Assembly (NCBI GenBank): GCA_036795455.1 | Contig: DAIRET010000068.1 | Location: 1 to 14,034, forward strand | Source: DAIRET01 sp036795455 | GTDB taxonomy: Bacteria > Bacteroidota > Ignavibacteria > Ignavibacteriales > Ignavibacteriaceae | Direction: 5' to 3' | DNA: 14,034 bases | In this document: one piece after another, positions 1 to 7,790 of the stretch | Numbering within the stretch: position 1 is the first letter of the stretch | How the letters are laid out: every line of letters begins with the position of its first letter | Notes under the pieces: model-generated | The model's input: only the letters and a program-made list of their open reading frames with translations | What the model was told of the DNA's origin: nothing | The model's database searches: none | Position numbers and translations under genes: made by a program

Positions 1-407
1 AAACTGAAATTGAACAATCGCTCGGCAGACGGCTTGAAACGGAAAAAGAAAAAATCGAGTTTCTTAATTTTCTCTACTCAAAAGGAATAAAGCAGTCTTT
101 TATTACAGACGGAGAAAAAGAGACGTATGCAGCCAATTTCGACTTTCATTATGTAGTTGAAAATCCTTTAATTGAATATGTTGATTCCACAGGCAGCGGT
201 GATGCTTTTGTCGCCGGAATAGTCTATGGATTTCATAACAACCTTGTATTCGAAGAGTATCTTAGATTAGCCGCTTCGCTTGGAGCTGCAAATGCAGCTT
301 CTACAAACGTATGCAAAGTTACTATTGAAGAGATTGAGCAATACAAACAGAAAGTAAAAATCAGTAACATCGGAAAAAAAGTTAAATTAATTGATGACTC
401 CCCGTAA
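1..407 (+). CDS. PfkB-family sugar (phosphate) kinase, C-terminal part (1-phosphofructokinase-like)
   Basis: This is the 3' end of a gene that begins before the window; the reading frame uses codons starting at base 3 and stops with TAA at 405-407. The fragment holds the second PfkB/ribokinase signature, VDSTGSGDAFVAGIVYGF (codons from base 180), whose Asp (codon 201-203) is the catalytic base in this family and whose GSGD forms the anion hole. The preceding segment (IKQSFITDGEKETYAANF) matches the strand-turn-strand before that motif in 1-phosphofructokinase and tagatose-6-phosphate kinase. The likely role is ATP-dependent phosphorylation of a sugar phosphate in the cytoplasm. The exact substrate cannot be decided, because the N-terminal sugar-binding part is missing. 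The last 14 bases overlap the start of the next gene, suggesting co-transcription. Confidence 0.85.
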   Translation, partial: TEIEQSLGRRLETEKEKIEFLNFLYSKGIKQSFITDGEKETYAANFDFHYVVENPLIEYVDSTGSGDAFVAGIVYGFHNNLVFEEYLRLAASLGAANAASTNVCKVTIEEIEQYKQKVKISNIGKKVKLIDDSP

Positions 408-2151
408 TCTAACAGTTGTTATTTTTCTTTTACTATCAGTCCCGCTTTGTTCACAAATAATTCATTCAGTTTCATTTCATAACAATAAAGTATTTACTGC
501 AGCTGATTATGAAAACCGGATAACAGTTTCAAAGGGAAGCAATTTATTTGAGGGTATAAAAGATACTATTGCCGAAAGAATATTTTTATTCCTTAAAGAA
601 CGGGGTTATTACCATTCAAAAATTGATTCAATATCAATAGTACCGGTTGACACTACAGCTTCTGAAATCAACGTCTATATTCAAGAAGATTTCCCATCTT
701 ACATAAAAAATATCTTTTTTGAGGGATTGGATTCTACATCCGAAAACAAGCTGTTTGAGAATTATGAGTTCCTTAAAGGAAATTTACTATCGGAAAGAGA
801 ACTTACTTCATCTTTCGAAACAATCCTTGACCATTTTGAAAACGCCGGGTATCCATTTGTGAAAGTATTAATCTCGTCTATAAAGTTTGAGTTTGATTCT
901 TCCGGTTCAATTTACAACGCCGATTTATATTTAAAGGTTGAAAGATCAACAGAGAGTATTATTGAAAAGATAGAGGTTGCAGGCAACAACGACACAAAAG
1001 ATTTTGTAATCTTACGGGAGATAAATGTAAAAACCGGGGAAAGATATTCGTACAAAAAGATTAGAGAAATCCCTGCCAAGTTGAACCGGCTCCGTTTTTT
1101 CGACCCGGTACAGGAACCTTTATACTATTTTAATTCCAAAAACGAAGGCATTTTAAAAATTACTGTAAAAGAAAAAAGCACTAACAATTTTGATGGAGTA
1201 GTTGGTTATGTCCCCGGTAAAAATGACGATGCCGGTTATGTAACCGGACTAGTGAATGTTAGTATGAGAAATCTTTTCGGAACCGGCAGAGCAGCGGCTG
1301 TAAAATGGCAAAAGATTGACCGTTATTCGCAGGAACTGGAATTGCGGTACCTTGAGCCTTATCTATTCGGTTTCCCTTTTAATATTCAAGCCGAGTTTTA
1401 CCAGAAGCAGCAGGATACAACTTATGTTCAGCGTAAAGTGAATGGCAGTATTGAATATATGGCTTCGGAAGAGATTTCGTTTGCATTCATATTCGGGATG
1501 GAAAGCGTTATTCCCACTTTGAATGAAAAACCAATTTTCACCGTATACAATTCTTCATTATTTACAACCGGCGTGAATGTTAAAATTGATACACGCGACG
1601 ACCCCTACGCTCCAACCAGGGGATTACTATTTATTAATTCTTATTCATATTCAAGAAAAAACATTAAAGGTCCGGATGAATTCATTACGCCCGACCTTGA
1701 AACAAAAACGAGTATCCAGAGGATCACTCTTGATTTCAGTTTTTTCTATGAATTATTCCGCAGGCAAATTATTGCTATCGGGTTACATGGAAAAGAATTG
1801 CAAGGTACATTATTGGAAGTAAGTGATTTATACAGGCTTGGTGGAACAAACAGCCTGCGTGGTTACCGCGAAAACCAGTTTGTCGGTTCAAGAATTTTTT
1901 GGTCGAATACTGAATACAGGCTTCTACTCACACAAAGAACTTATGCCTTCCTCTTCTTTGATACAGGTTATTACTTAAGAAAAGCAAATGAATACTTGAA
2001 AATCCAGGAAAGTTCAGCATTCAAAATTGGTTACGGACTCGGACTCAGTCTTGAAACAGGTCTCGGAATCTTAGCGGTAAGCTATGCACTTGCAAAAGGA
2101 GAATCGTTCAGCGAAGGGAAAATCCATTTCGGACTTATAAATGATTTCTAA
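394..2151 (+). CDS. Omp85/TamA-like outer-membrane protein with three POTRA domains and a surface-antigen barrel
   Basis: An outer-membrane beta-barrel protein of the BamA/TamA superfamily, 585 residues. Residues 1-20 form a signal peptide (hydrophobic VVIFLLLSVPLCS). Three POTRA-like units follow at about 21-98, 102-185 and 188-261; the last has the typical IEKIEVAGN opening. The barrel runs from about 265 to 585. It carries DTRDDPYAPTRG (399-410), a hallmark of the family, the L6-loop motif GTNSLRGY (484-491, equivalent to the VRGF/RGY lock), and a terminal Phe as in outer-membrane beta-signals. BamA usually has five POTRAs, so a TamA-like or specialised family member is more likely than the essential assembly factor. 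ATG at 394 was chosen; TTG at 391 is a possible alternative. Both lie inside the 3' end of the kinase gene, and no good Shine-Dalgarno site is seen. Client or substrate is unknown. Confidence 0.9.
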   Translation: MTPRNLTVVIFLLLSVPLCSQIIHSVSFHNNKVFTAADYENRITVSKGSNLFEGIKDTIAERIFLFLKERGYYHSKIDSISIVPVDTTASEINVYIQEDFPSYIKNIFFEGLDSTSENKLFENYEFLKGNLLSERELTSSFETILDHFENAGYPFVKVLISSIKFEFDSSGSIYNADLYLKVERSTESIIEKIEVAGNNDTKDFVILREINVKTGERYSYKKIREIPAKLNRLRFFDPVQEPLYYFNSKNEGILKITVKEKSTNNFDGVVGYVPGKNDDAGYVTGLVNVSMRNLFGTGRAAAVKWQKIDRYSQELELRYLEPYLFGFPFNIQAEFYQKQQDTTYVQRKVNGSIEYMASEEISFAFIFGMESVIPTLNEKPIFTVYNSSLFTTGVNVKIDTRDDPYAPTRGLLFINSYSYSRKNIKGPDEFITPDLETKTSIQRITLDFSFFYELFRRQIIAIGLHGKELQGTLLEVSDLYRLGGTNSLRGYRENQFVGSRIFWSNTEYRLLLTQRTYAFLFFDTGYYLRKANEYLKIQESSAFKIGYGLGLSLETGLGILAVSYALAKGESFSEGKIHFGLINDF

Positions 2152-2301
2152 ACTATCTTTCACTTTTGAAAGTACTTTAGATTTACGAAAATGAAGAGCA
2201 TCATTGATTCATCCTGAAATAGAACCGTTATAAAAAAGCGAATTTTATTTAAAGGTTTATTTCCTTATAATTACAACAGAATATTATTAATTTTCAGATA
2301 A

Positions 2302-3672
2302 ATGGAAACTACTACAAATACAACCGAAACAAAAAAAATAAAGCCAACAAAAAATTCAATTAGAATACCGGGACTACCGGAAGCAGACATAAACAAATTC
2401 CTTAATATTGCACTTAACAACAAAAAGTATTCAATTCCCGGACTTTTGCTTGTCATAATAATCTTTGTGATGATAATCGGCTCGTTATCAACGTCAAATA
2501 TAGATGTCCCCACTTATGTAGTAAAAAAGGACAACTTCCTTGTATCGATTACCGAAAGCGGGGAGATAATTGCACAGAATTCTGTATCGATTTCAACGCC
2601 GCGTGTTAGAGGCAATATTAAAATCGTTTATTTAATACCTCAAGGCTCTGTGGTTAAAGCAGGCGATACCGTAGTCCAGTTTGACCCAACCGAAGCAATT
2701 GCATCGGTAAAGGATGCTGAAGCTAAACTTGAGCTTTCATTATCAAACAGGGAGAAACTGCTTGCGAATCATAAATCGCAGGTAACCAGTTCAGAATCTA
2801 ACCTAAGAAGTGCGGAACTGACATTTGAGCTTTCAAAATTAAACCTTGAGCAGATGAAGTTTGAAGCGGAAGTAAAACAACAGGAAGCCAGACTACAACA
2901 CAAGAAGAATGAACTTGCATTTCTTAAAGCCAAACAGGATGTGGAGTCTCAAAAAATTGTTCAAAAATCGGAATTAAGCAACCTTGATATTGAGGTTCAA
3001 CAAAGACGCTCGGAACTTGAGCGGTATAAAAGAGACCTTGAAGTTCTAACGCTTACTGCGCCAACCGGCGGACTTGTAGTTTATGAAACCAACTGGGGAA
3101 CCGGCAGAAAATTTGCTCTGGGTGATTCCCCCTGGGGCGGCTCCCCTATCCTTAGTTTACCTGACCTTTCACAAATGCAAAGCATCACGTATGTTAATGA
3201 AGTTGATGTCAGTAAAGTAAGAAGTGGGCAGAAAGTTATTGTAAAACTTGATGCTTTCCAGGACAGTTCTTTCACCGGCAAGATTTCGAGTGTAGCTTCT
3301 CTCGGTAAAATAAAAGATAACAACTCATCAATAAAAGTATTTGAAATTACAGTTGATATACTTGCCCAGTCGGAGATATTAAAACCCGGGATGACAACAA
3401 GCAACCGGATAGTAATTAATGAAATACCTAATGTTCTATTTGTACCGCAAGAAGCAGTATTTGAAAAAGTTGATAAAAAACTCGTTTATATTAAAAATGG
3501 TTCGGGTTTCGATGAACGTATAGTTGAAATCGGTGAAAAAAGTGAAAACTACGTTGTTATCAAAAAAGGGTTAAATATAGGTGACGAAGTTGCTTTACGC
3601 GACCCTACTATCAATATAGAAAAAACAAGTGGAAGTGAAGGCAGTTCACAGTCAGTAGAAATGCCGTCATAA
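2302..3672 (+). CDS. MacA/HlyD-type periplasmic adaptor (membrane fusion protein)
   Basis: A 456-residue membrane fusion protein linking an inner-membrane transporter to an outer-membrane channel. About 43 polar residues lie in the cytoplasm, followed by one membrane anchor (about 44-61, IPGLLLVIIIFVMIIG). A first barrel/lipoyl half starts near 70 and contains the biotinyl-lipoyl-like stretch VYLIPQGSVVKAGDTVVQFDP (from 109). A long coiled coil rich in Glu, Lys and Gln spans about 131-250. The second lipoyl half (LTLTAPTGGLVVYE) and the beta-barrel domain follow, and then a membrane-proximal domain (VLFVPQEAVF). An in-frame TAA sits immediately before the ATG, so the start cannot lie further upstream; no Shine-Dalgarno sequence is visible. 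Only 4 bases separate it from the permease gene, so the two are surely co-transcribed. The transported substrate is unknown. Confidence 0.9.
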   Translation: METTTNTTETKKIKPTKNSIRIPGLPEADINKFLNIALNNKKYSIPGLLLVIIIFVMIIGSLSTSNIDVPTYVVKKDNFLVSITESGEIIAQNSVSISTPRVRGNIKIVYLIPQGSVVKAGDTVVQFDPTEAIASVKDAEAKLELSLSNREKLLANHKSQVTSSESNLRSAELTFELSKLNLEQMKFEAEVKQQEARLQHKKNELAFLKAKQDVESQKIVQKSELSNLDIEVQQRRSELERYKRDLEVLTLTAPTGGLVVYETNWGTGRKFALGDSPWGGSPILSLPDLSQMQSITYVNEVDVSKVRSGQKVIVKLDAFQDSSFTGKISSVASLGKIKDNNSSIKVFEITVDILAQSEILKPGMTTSNRIVINEIPNVLFVPQEAVFEKVDKKLVYIKNGSGFDERIVEIGEKSENYVVIKKGLNIGDEVALRDPTINIEKTSGSEGSSQSVEMPS

Positions 3673-3676
3673 TAAA

Positions 3677-4978
3677 ATGAAGAAAATCGAATCATTTAAA
3701 ATCGGTTTAAACGGTTTAAGGGCTAACAAAACACGAACCGCATTAACTATGCTCGGTATTATATTCGGAGTTGCTGCTGTTATTGCAATGATGTCCATCG
3801 GGGAAGGCGCAAAACAAGAAACACTTCAGCAAATTGAATTACTCGGCACTAACAACATAATAATCAACAGGGTAATTAAAAATGAAACTGCTAACGGTGC
3901 AAAAGCCTCATACTCCCCAGGTTTAACTATGAATGACAGGGAAGCTATTCTTGAATTAAACCCCTTTGTTGAAAGCATCACTCCGGTAAGAGAAATTAAA
4001 TCTCCCGTAATTTACAAATCCTCCATAAATGAATTTGTTATTATAGGAACAACAGCGGAATACCCTAATACCTTCAATTCCAAATTAATCGAGGGAACAT
4101 TTTTCAAACAGTTTCAATATAACGACCGCTCCAATATTTGCGTAATCGGTGCGGGAATAAAAGAAAAACTATTCAAGTTTGAAAGCCCTGTAAATAAAAA
4201 AATCAAAATAGGCGACCTTTGGTTTGAGATCATCGGCGTTGTTGCACCGAAGAATGTATCTTCAACCGGGATGAAAAGCTTCGGGTTACGGAATTTCAAT
4301 GATGACATATATATACCTCTTTCCACTATGGTATATAAAATGGATAAAGTTGAGGTTAACCAGCAAATGGTTATTAGAACCCGCGGAGCATCATTTTCAA
4401 TGGATGAAGCGGTATCAACTGTAGATAGAAACTCACTGGACCAAATTACAGTGAAAGTAAAGAACTCCGACTTGTTAAAAGAAGCCGCACACCTTGTAGA
4501 AAGAATATTACAGAGAAAACATTACGGAGTAAAAGATTACGACGTTATTCTCCCCGAACAACTGCTTGAACAGAAACAAAAAACTCAAAGAATTTTTAAT
4601 ATAGTTATGGGAGCAATAGCTGGAATTTCGCTGCTTGTGGGGGGAATCGGAATTATGAACATCATGCTTGCAAACATCATGGAAAGGACAAGAGAAATCG
4701 GCGTTAGAAGGGCTGTTGGTGCAACTAAAATTGATGTTTTAACCCAGTTTTTGTTTGAAGCTATCACAATCAGTATAATCGGTGGTTTGCTCGGAATTCT
4801 TGTCGGATTTATTCTTACGGCAGTAATATCAACTTACGCCGAATGGAAAACCTTTGTTTCCCCTATTGCAGTAATCCTGGCCTTTTTCGTTTCTGCAATT
4901 ACAGGAATAATTTTTGGAATTTATCCCGCCAAAAAAGCGGCTGATAAGAACCCGATTGAATCTTTAAGATATGAATAA
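3677..4978 (+). CDS. MacB/FtsX-type ABC transporter permease without ATPase domain
   Basis: A 433-residue permease of the MacB (type VII ABC) family. TM1 lies at about 21-43, after the amphipathic MKKIESFKIGLNGLRANKTR. A large MacB-type periplasmic domain follows (about 45-300, with LLGTNNIIINR and ICVIGAGIKEKLF). The C-terminal FtsX domain has TM2 (about 308-333), the coupling segment MERTREIGVRRAVGAT (about 335-350), TM3 (about 357-385), TM4 (about 395-416) and the end motif YPAKKAADKNPIESLRYE. Full MacB is around 650 residues because an ATPase precedes TM1; here that domain is absent, as in the LolC/YknZ-like split arrangement. No separate ABC ATPase is encoded anywhere in the window. With the adaptor and the outer-membrane channel it should form a tripartite mechanotransmission exporter. 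Substrates of such systems include antibiotics, peptides, lipoproteins and siderophores; none is indicated here. Confidence 0.92.
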   Translation: MKKIESFKIGLNGLRANKTRTALTMLGIIFGVAAVIAMMSIGEGAKQETLQQIELLGTNNIIINRVIKNETANGAKASYSPGLTMNDREAILELNPFVESITPVREIKSPVIYKSSINEFVIIGTTAEYPNTFNSKLIEGTFFKQFQYNDRSNICVIGAGIKEKLFKFESPVNKKIKIGDLWFEIIGVVAPKNVSSTGMKSFGLRNFNDDIYIPLSTMVYKMDKVEVNQQMVIRTRGASFSMDEAVSTVDRNSLDQITVKVKNSDLLKEAAHLVERILQRKHYGVKDYDVILPEQLLEQKQKTQRIFNIVMGAIAGISLLVGGIGIMNIMLANIMERTREIGVRRAVGATKIDVLTQFLFEAITISIIGGLLGILVGFILTAVISTYAEWKTFVSPIAVILAFFVSAITGIIFGIYPAKKAADKNPIESLRYE

Positions 4979-5012
4979 ACTTCTTTTCTAAAACCGGGAA
5001 GGAACTACTCAA

Positions 5013-6449
5013 ATGAAATTTAAAAAGACAATATTACTTCTCCTTTGCTTAGTAACAAATATATCACCTCAAAGAGTATTGGAGCTTGATGAAGCACTAT
5101 CAATTGCACTAAAAGAGAGCTATTCGATTAAATCCGCTTCATTTTCGCTTGAAGGTTCTCAAAAAACTCTTGAAGCAACTAAAATGGGATTACGTACTTC
5201 AGTTTCAATGGAATTCGATCTGCCGCGTTATTCCAGAAGCCTCCAAAGCCAGTTCAATACTCAAACTGCAAGCGAACAGTTTTTTGAAGTCGGAAACACT
5301 ACACTTGAAGGAAGGCTTTATTTTACGCAGCCAATCCCCTTTACAAACGGAACATTCTCGTTAGTTAGTTCGATATTCGGAAGAGATCAATTTAGTGGAA
5401 TTACAGGAACATCACGTGATTACTACACGAATATGAGCCTAAGACTGCGTCAACCTTTATTCACTTTTAATTCGCTTTCGGCAAGTCTTGAAAGAGCCGA
5501 AATTAATCTTGAGAAATCAAAACGGAATTTTTCCAGAGCGGAACATGACCTAATTTATAATGTAACTTCTAGCTTTTACCAGCTTTTCCAGGCAAAAAGG
5601 AATATGGAGATAGTTCAGGAACGGGTAAATCAAACTACGATTTCTTATGAAACTGCGATGAATAAATACAAAGCCGGTTTACTTGCAGAAGTAGAAGCAC
5701 TACAGCTTGAAGTTGAACTTGCTTCGGCAAAGAATGAATTGTTGAACGCTGAAACACGTTTCAGGGAAGCTAAAGATAACATTAAAATATTAATCGGACT
5801 TCCAATTGATGAGGATATTGATGTTGCTGCCGAATTGGAATACAAGCCTGTTAAAATCGATGTTGAACATGCTGTTCAATCGGCGCTCGATAATCGACCG
5901 GAGCTACATAATGCCGGTGCGGATATTAATTTGAGTTCATTGACGGTTGATGAAGTTAGTTCAAAAGGAAATATTAATGCCGTGCTTCAGGCGAATTACG
6001 GTATTAATAAAAACGACGATGATTTTAAAGACTTGTTTCATGCTTTTGCTGAAGACCGGAGTGTATCTTTTACGGTTGCATTACCGGTTTGGGACTGGGG
6101 TAAGAACAGCCGGGAAGTCGAATCTGCCGAAGCAAATTTGAAACTATCGGTTTTGACATTTGAAAACTTAAAAGAGCAGATTAAAAAAGAGATAATAACA
6201 CTTGTAAACAAAATCGAATCATCCCGCGCAAGAGTTGAAGTACTTACAAAAAGCGTGGAAGTAGCACGTAAAAGTTATGAAATAAGCACAGCACGCTTTG
6301 AAGCCGGCAACATAACAAGTTTCGATTTATCTCAAACACAACTCCGTTTAACGGATGCGCAAACGAACAGTTTGAATGCATTAATTGATTATAAGCTGGC
6401 AATTGCCGATTTAAAACGAAAGACTTTTTTTGATTACGAGAGGCAATAA
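5013..6449 (+). CDS. TolC-family outer-membrane efflux protein
   Basis: A 478-residue outer-membrane channel of the OEP/TolC family. Residues 1-20 form a signal peptide (KKTILLLLCLVTNISPQ). Two repeated OEP halves follow, each ending in long alpha-helical heptad-rich segments: the first contains YKAGLLAEVEALQLEVELAS, the second the equivalent FEAGNITSFDLSQTQLRL. This internal duplication, together with the YNVTSSFYQLFQAKRN helix, is typical of the family. The gene begins 34 bases after the permease and has a clear Shine-Dalgarno site, GGGAAGGA (4996-5003), 9 bases before the ATG. It is the last gene of the adaptor-permease-channel operon and would supply the exit duct through the outer membrane. 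The TAA stop at 6447-6449 lies inside the left arm of a terminator hairpin. Confidence 0.93.
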   Translation: MKFKKTILLLLCLVTNISPQRVLELDEALSIALKESYSIKSASFSLEGSQKTLEATKMGLRTSVSMEFDLPRYSRSLQSQFNTQTASEQFFEVGNTTLEGRLYFTQPIPFTNGTFSLVSSIFGRDQFSGITGTSRDYYTNMSLRLRQPLFTFNSLSASLERAEINLEKSKRNFSRAEHDLIYNVTSSFYQLFQAKRNMEIVQERVNQTTISYETAMNKYKAGLLAEVEALQLEVELASAKNELLNAETRFREAKDNIKILIGLPIDEDIDVAAELEYKPVKIDVEHAVQSALDNRPELHNAGADINLSSLTVDEVSSKGNINAVLQANYGINKNDDDFKDLFHAFAEDRSVSFTVALPVWDWGKNSREVESAEANLKLSVLTFENLKEQIKKEIITLVNKIESSRARVEVLTKSVEVARKSYEISTARFEAGNITSFDLSQTQLRLTDAQTNSLNALIDYKLAIADLKRKTFFDYERQ

Positions 6450-6492
6450 ATATTCCGGGTTTATAATAAGCCACAAATCCGGAATATTTATT
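6445..6492. terminator. Bidirectional hairpin between tolC-like and slyD-like genes
   Basis: A perfect inverted repeat of 14 bases (6445-6458 with 6479-6492, core TAAATATTCCGG/CCGGAATATTTA) can be extended inward in RNA by a G-U and three U-A pairs, leaving a 12-base loop. It lies between two convergent genes and so can end transcripts from both sides. There is no long T-run, so termination efficiency is uncertain. The left arm includes the stop codon of the upstream gene. Confidence 0.7.
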
Positions 6493-6509
6493 CAGCTATG
6501 AAATGGCTG

Positions 6510-6968
6510 CTACTCAACGGAGATGTTGCTAATCTCTTCTTCTGTAGCGGGTCTCAATTCAAGTAGTTTCACATCAAAGGTCAACTCTTTCCCTGCAAGG
6601 GGATGATTAAAGTCAAGTTTAACATCCTGTCCGGTAATTTCTTTTACTACAAAAGGAAGTGGTCTACCATCGGGTGTATTTGCAATAAATTCATCCCCGA
6701 CATTTATAATCTGGTCTTTAGGGAACTGTGATAATTTAACAAGTTGAATTGCATTCAGATCATAATTACCGTACGCATTTTCCGGTGAAAGAACAACTTT
6801 ACGGGATTCTCCCTCTTTCATCTCGAAAACCACTTTTTCAAGTTCAGGGAGTATCTGATTCCTTCCCGAAATGAATTTAAATGGCTCATTCCCTTCTGTT
6901 GTATCGATAGTGTTACCAAGTTCATCTTTTAGTACGTAGTCTATTGCCACATAATTATCCGGCTGCAT
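6510..6968 (-). CDS. slyD: SlyD-type FKBP peptidyl-prolyl cis-trans isomerase
   Basis: A 152-residue cytoplasmic prolyl isomerase and chaperone of the SlyD group. The FKBP fold is formed by residues 1-69 and about 119-152, with the signature ENAYGNYD (63-70) and the late strand motif NHPLAGKELTFDVKLLELR. The inserted IF chaperone domain lies between (about 70-118, QLVKLSQFPKDQ ... GRPLPFVVKEI). The order matches E. coli SlyD throughout, but the His/Cys-rich metal-binding tail of that protein is absent: the chain ends soon after ATEEEI. It may therefore assist folding without a nickel-delivery role; that is an inference. The start is supported by an AAGGAAA Shine-Dalgarno site 5 bases upstream on the minus strand. 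It is monocistronic, convergent with the efflux operon and divergent from the membrane-protein gene. Confidence 0.93.
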   Translation of the reverse strand: MQPDNYVAIDYVLKDELGNTIDTTEGNEPFKFISGRNQILPELEKVVFEMKEGESRKVVLSPENAYGNYDLNAIQLVKLSQFPKDQIINVGDEFIANTPDGRPLPFVVKEITGQDVKLDFNHPLAGKELTFDVKLLELRPATEEEISNISVE

Positions 6969-6997
6969 ATTTGTTTCCTTTTTTTGAAATTGTTATT

Positions 6998-7033
6998 CAA
7001 AGATAATAAATAAAACAACGTTAGATAAACAAT
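6998..7033 (-). promoter_or_regulatory. Candidate Bacteroidota-type promoter for the slyD-like gene
   Basis: Read on the minus strand, TATCTTTG (7005 down to 6998) matches the -7 consensus TAnnTTTG exactly, and a TTG lies 24 bases upstream (7032-7030), slightly beyond the usual spacing. It would start transcription about 25 bases before the ATG, leaving room for the Shine-Dalgarno site. The motif is short and the region AT-rich. Confidence 0.3.
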
Positions 7034-7074
7034 AATTCATTTTTTCGACTGGCAGAAAACTTTTCGTCAATTAA

Positions 7075-7107
7075 TTTGAATTCTCTCGGTTAATTTTATT
7101 AAATTTG
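7075..7107 (+). promoter_or_regulatory. Candidate Bacteroidota-type promoter for the DUF6580-like gene
   Basis: TTTG (7075-7078) and TAAATTTG (7100-7107) are separated by 21 bases and fit the -33/-7 consensus TTTG...TAnnTTTG known from Bacteroidota. The leader would be about 75 bases. Together with the divergent candidate on the other strand it would account for the gene-free stretch 6969-7190, in which I see no riboswitch or RNA gene. Confidence 0.28.
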
Positions 7108-7190
7108 AACCAAGTGATTGAACTTTTTTTTACTGAACAACGATTATAAATATACTTAGAATATAAACGACAACGAGAAAGGATTTTTTT

Positions 7191-7721
7191 ATGAAAGAGA
7201 AATTGTTTTCGACAAAGTTTTTCTTTTTAACCGGACTGATATTAGCGGCTGTATTTTCAAGATTAATTCCGCATCCCCCAAATTTCGCACCGATTGCAGC
7301 TATTGCACTGTTTGGTGGTGCATATTTCGACAATAAGAAGCTTGCCTTTATTGTTCCGTTTATAGCTCTTCTTATCTCCGATCTTGTAATCGGCTTTTAT
7401 GATGGGATGTGGGCGATTTATTTAAGTTTTGCCCTTGTAGTCGGAATCGGCTTTATGCTCAGAAACCGTGTTAATACAGGCAGGGTTGCAATTGCCGCTG
7501 TTTCCTCTTCGGTACTGTTTTTTGTTGTAACCAACTTTGCTGTTTGGGTTTCGGGATTCTTATATCCTATGAATTTTTCGGGACTTGTAACATGTTATAC
7601 TGCTGCAATACCGTTTTTCCATAATACTTTAATAGGTGACCTGGTTTATTCAGGTGCTTTATTCGGATTGTATGCTTTAGCAAAAGTTAAATATCCAAGT
7701 CTGGTTGAAACAAAAGCTTAA
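7191..7721 (+). CDS. DUF6580-like integral membrane protein of unknown function
   Basis: A 176-residue polytopic inner-membrane protein with five to six hydrophobic segments (about 9-23, 33-46, 50-66, 72-89, 97-120 and 146-165). The pattern FSRLIPHPPNFAPIAAIALFGGAYF near the N-terminus, ISDLVIGFYDG, and a final NTLIGDLVYSGALFGLYAL match what I recall of the DUF6580 family; the assignment is from memory of the motif. Its small size and conserved motifs in and near the membrane resemble substrate-binding S components of ECF vitamin transporters, but no ECF ATPase or T component is nearby and no vitamin riboswitch is seen upstream, so transport is only a guess. A strong Shine-Dalgarno site (AGAAAGGA, 7176-7183) sits 7 bases before the ATG. 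It is monocistronic and ends at a strong terminator. Confidence 0.8.
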   Translation: MKEKLFSTKFFFLTGLILAAVFSRLIPHPPNFAPIAAIALFGGAYFDNKKLAFIVPFIALLISDLVIGFYDGMWAIYLSFALVVGIGFMLRNRVNTGRVAIAAVSSSVLFFVVTNFAVWVSGFLYPMNFSGLVTCYTAAIPFFHNTLIGDLVYSGALFGLYALAKVKYPSLVETKA

Positions 7722-7729
7722 AAAAAATC

Positions 7730-7761
7730 AGCCCTAAAGAATTGATTCTTTAGGGCTTTTT
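7730..7761. terminator. Strong bidirectional Rho-independent terminator
   Basis: AGCCCTAAAGAA (7730-7741) and TTCTTTAGGGCT (7746-7757) form a perfect 12-base-pair stem with a TTGA loop. On the + strand a T-run (7757-7761) follows directly. On the - strand the A-run at 7721-7727 gives a T-run two bases after the stem. It therefore ends transcripts of both convergent genes, the membrane protein and the ATP-grasp ligase. Confidence 0.93.
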
Positions 7762-7790
7762 CCTTCCCAAGTTTTCCAATTCTCCGAATT

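Noticed and set aside
2157..2172. CTTTC/GAAAG hairpin after the Omp85-like gene as a terminator
   Set aside because: Only five base pairs, no T-run, and AT-rich surroundings; the gap of 150 bases may simply carry an unseen promoter for the efflux operon.
2266..2271. TATAAT before the adaptor gene as a sigma-70 promoter
   Set aside because: No matching -35 element at the right distance, and such hexamers are frequent in this base composition.
5013..5050. Cys12 in the TolC-like signal peptide as a lipobox
   Set aside because: The Cys is inside the hydrophobic core, too early for a lipoprotein cleavage site; a normal signal peptide ending near residue 20 fits better.
6969..7190. Possible cobalamin or other riboswitch before the DUF6580-like gene
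   Set aside because: I found no conserved riboswitch boxes or paired elements in the 222 bases; only candidate promoter motifs and AT-rich sequence are seen.
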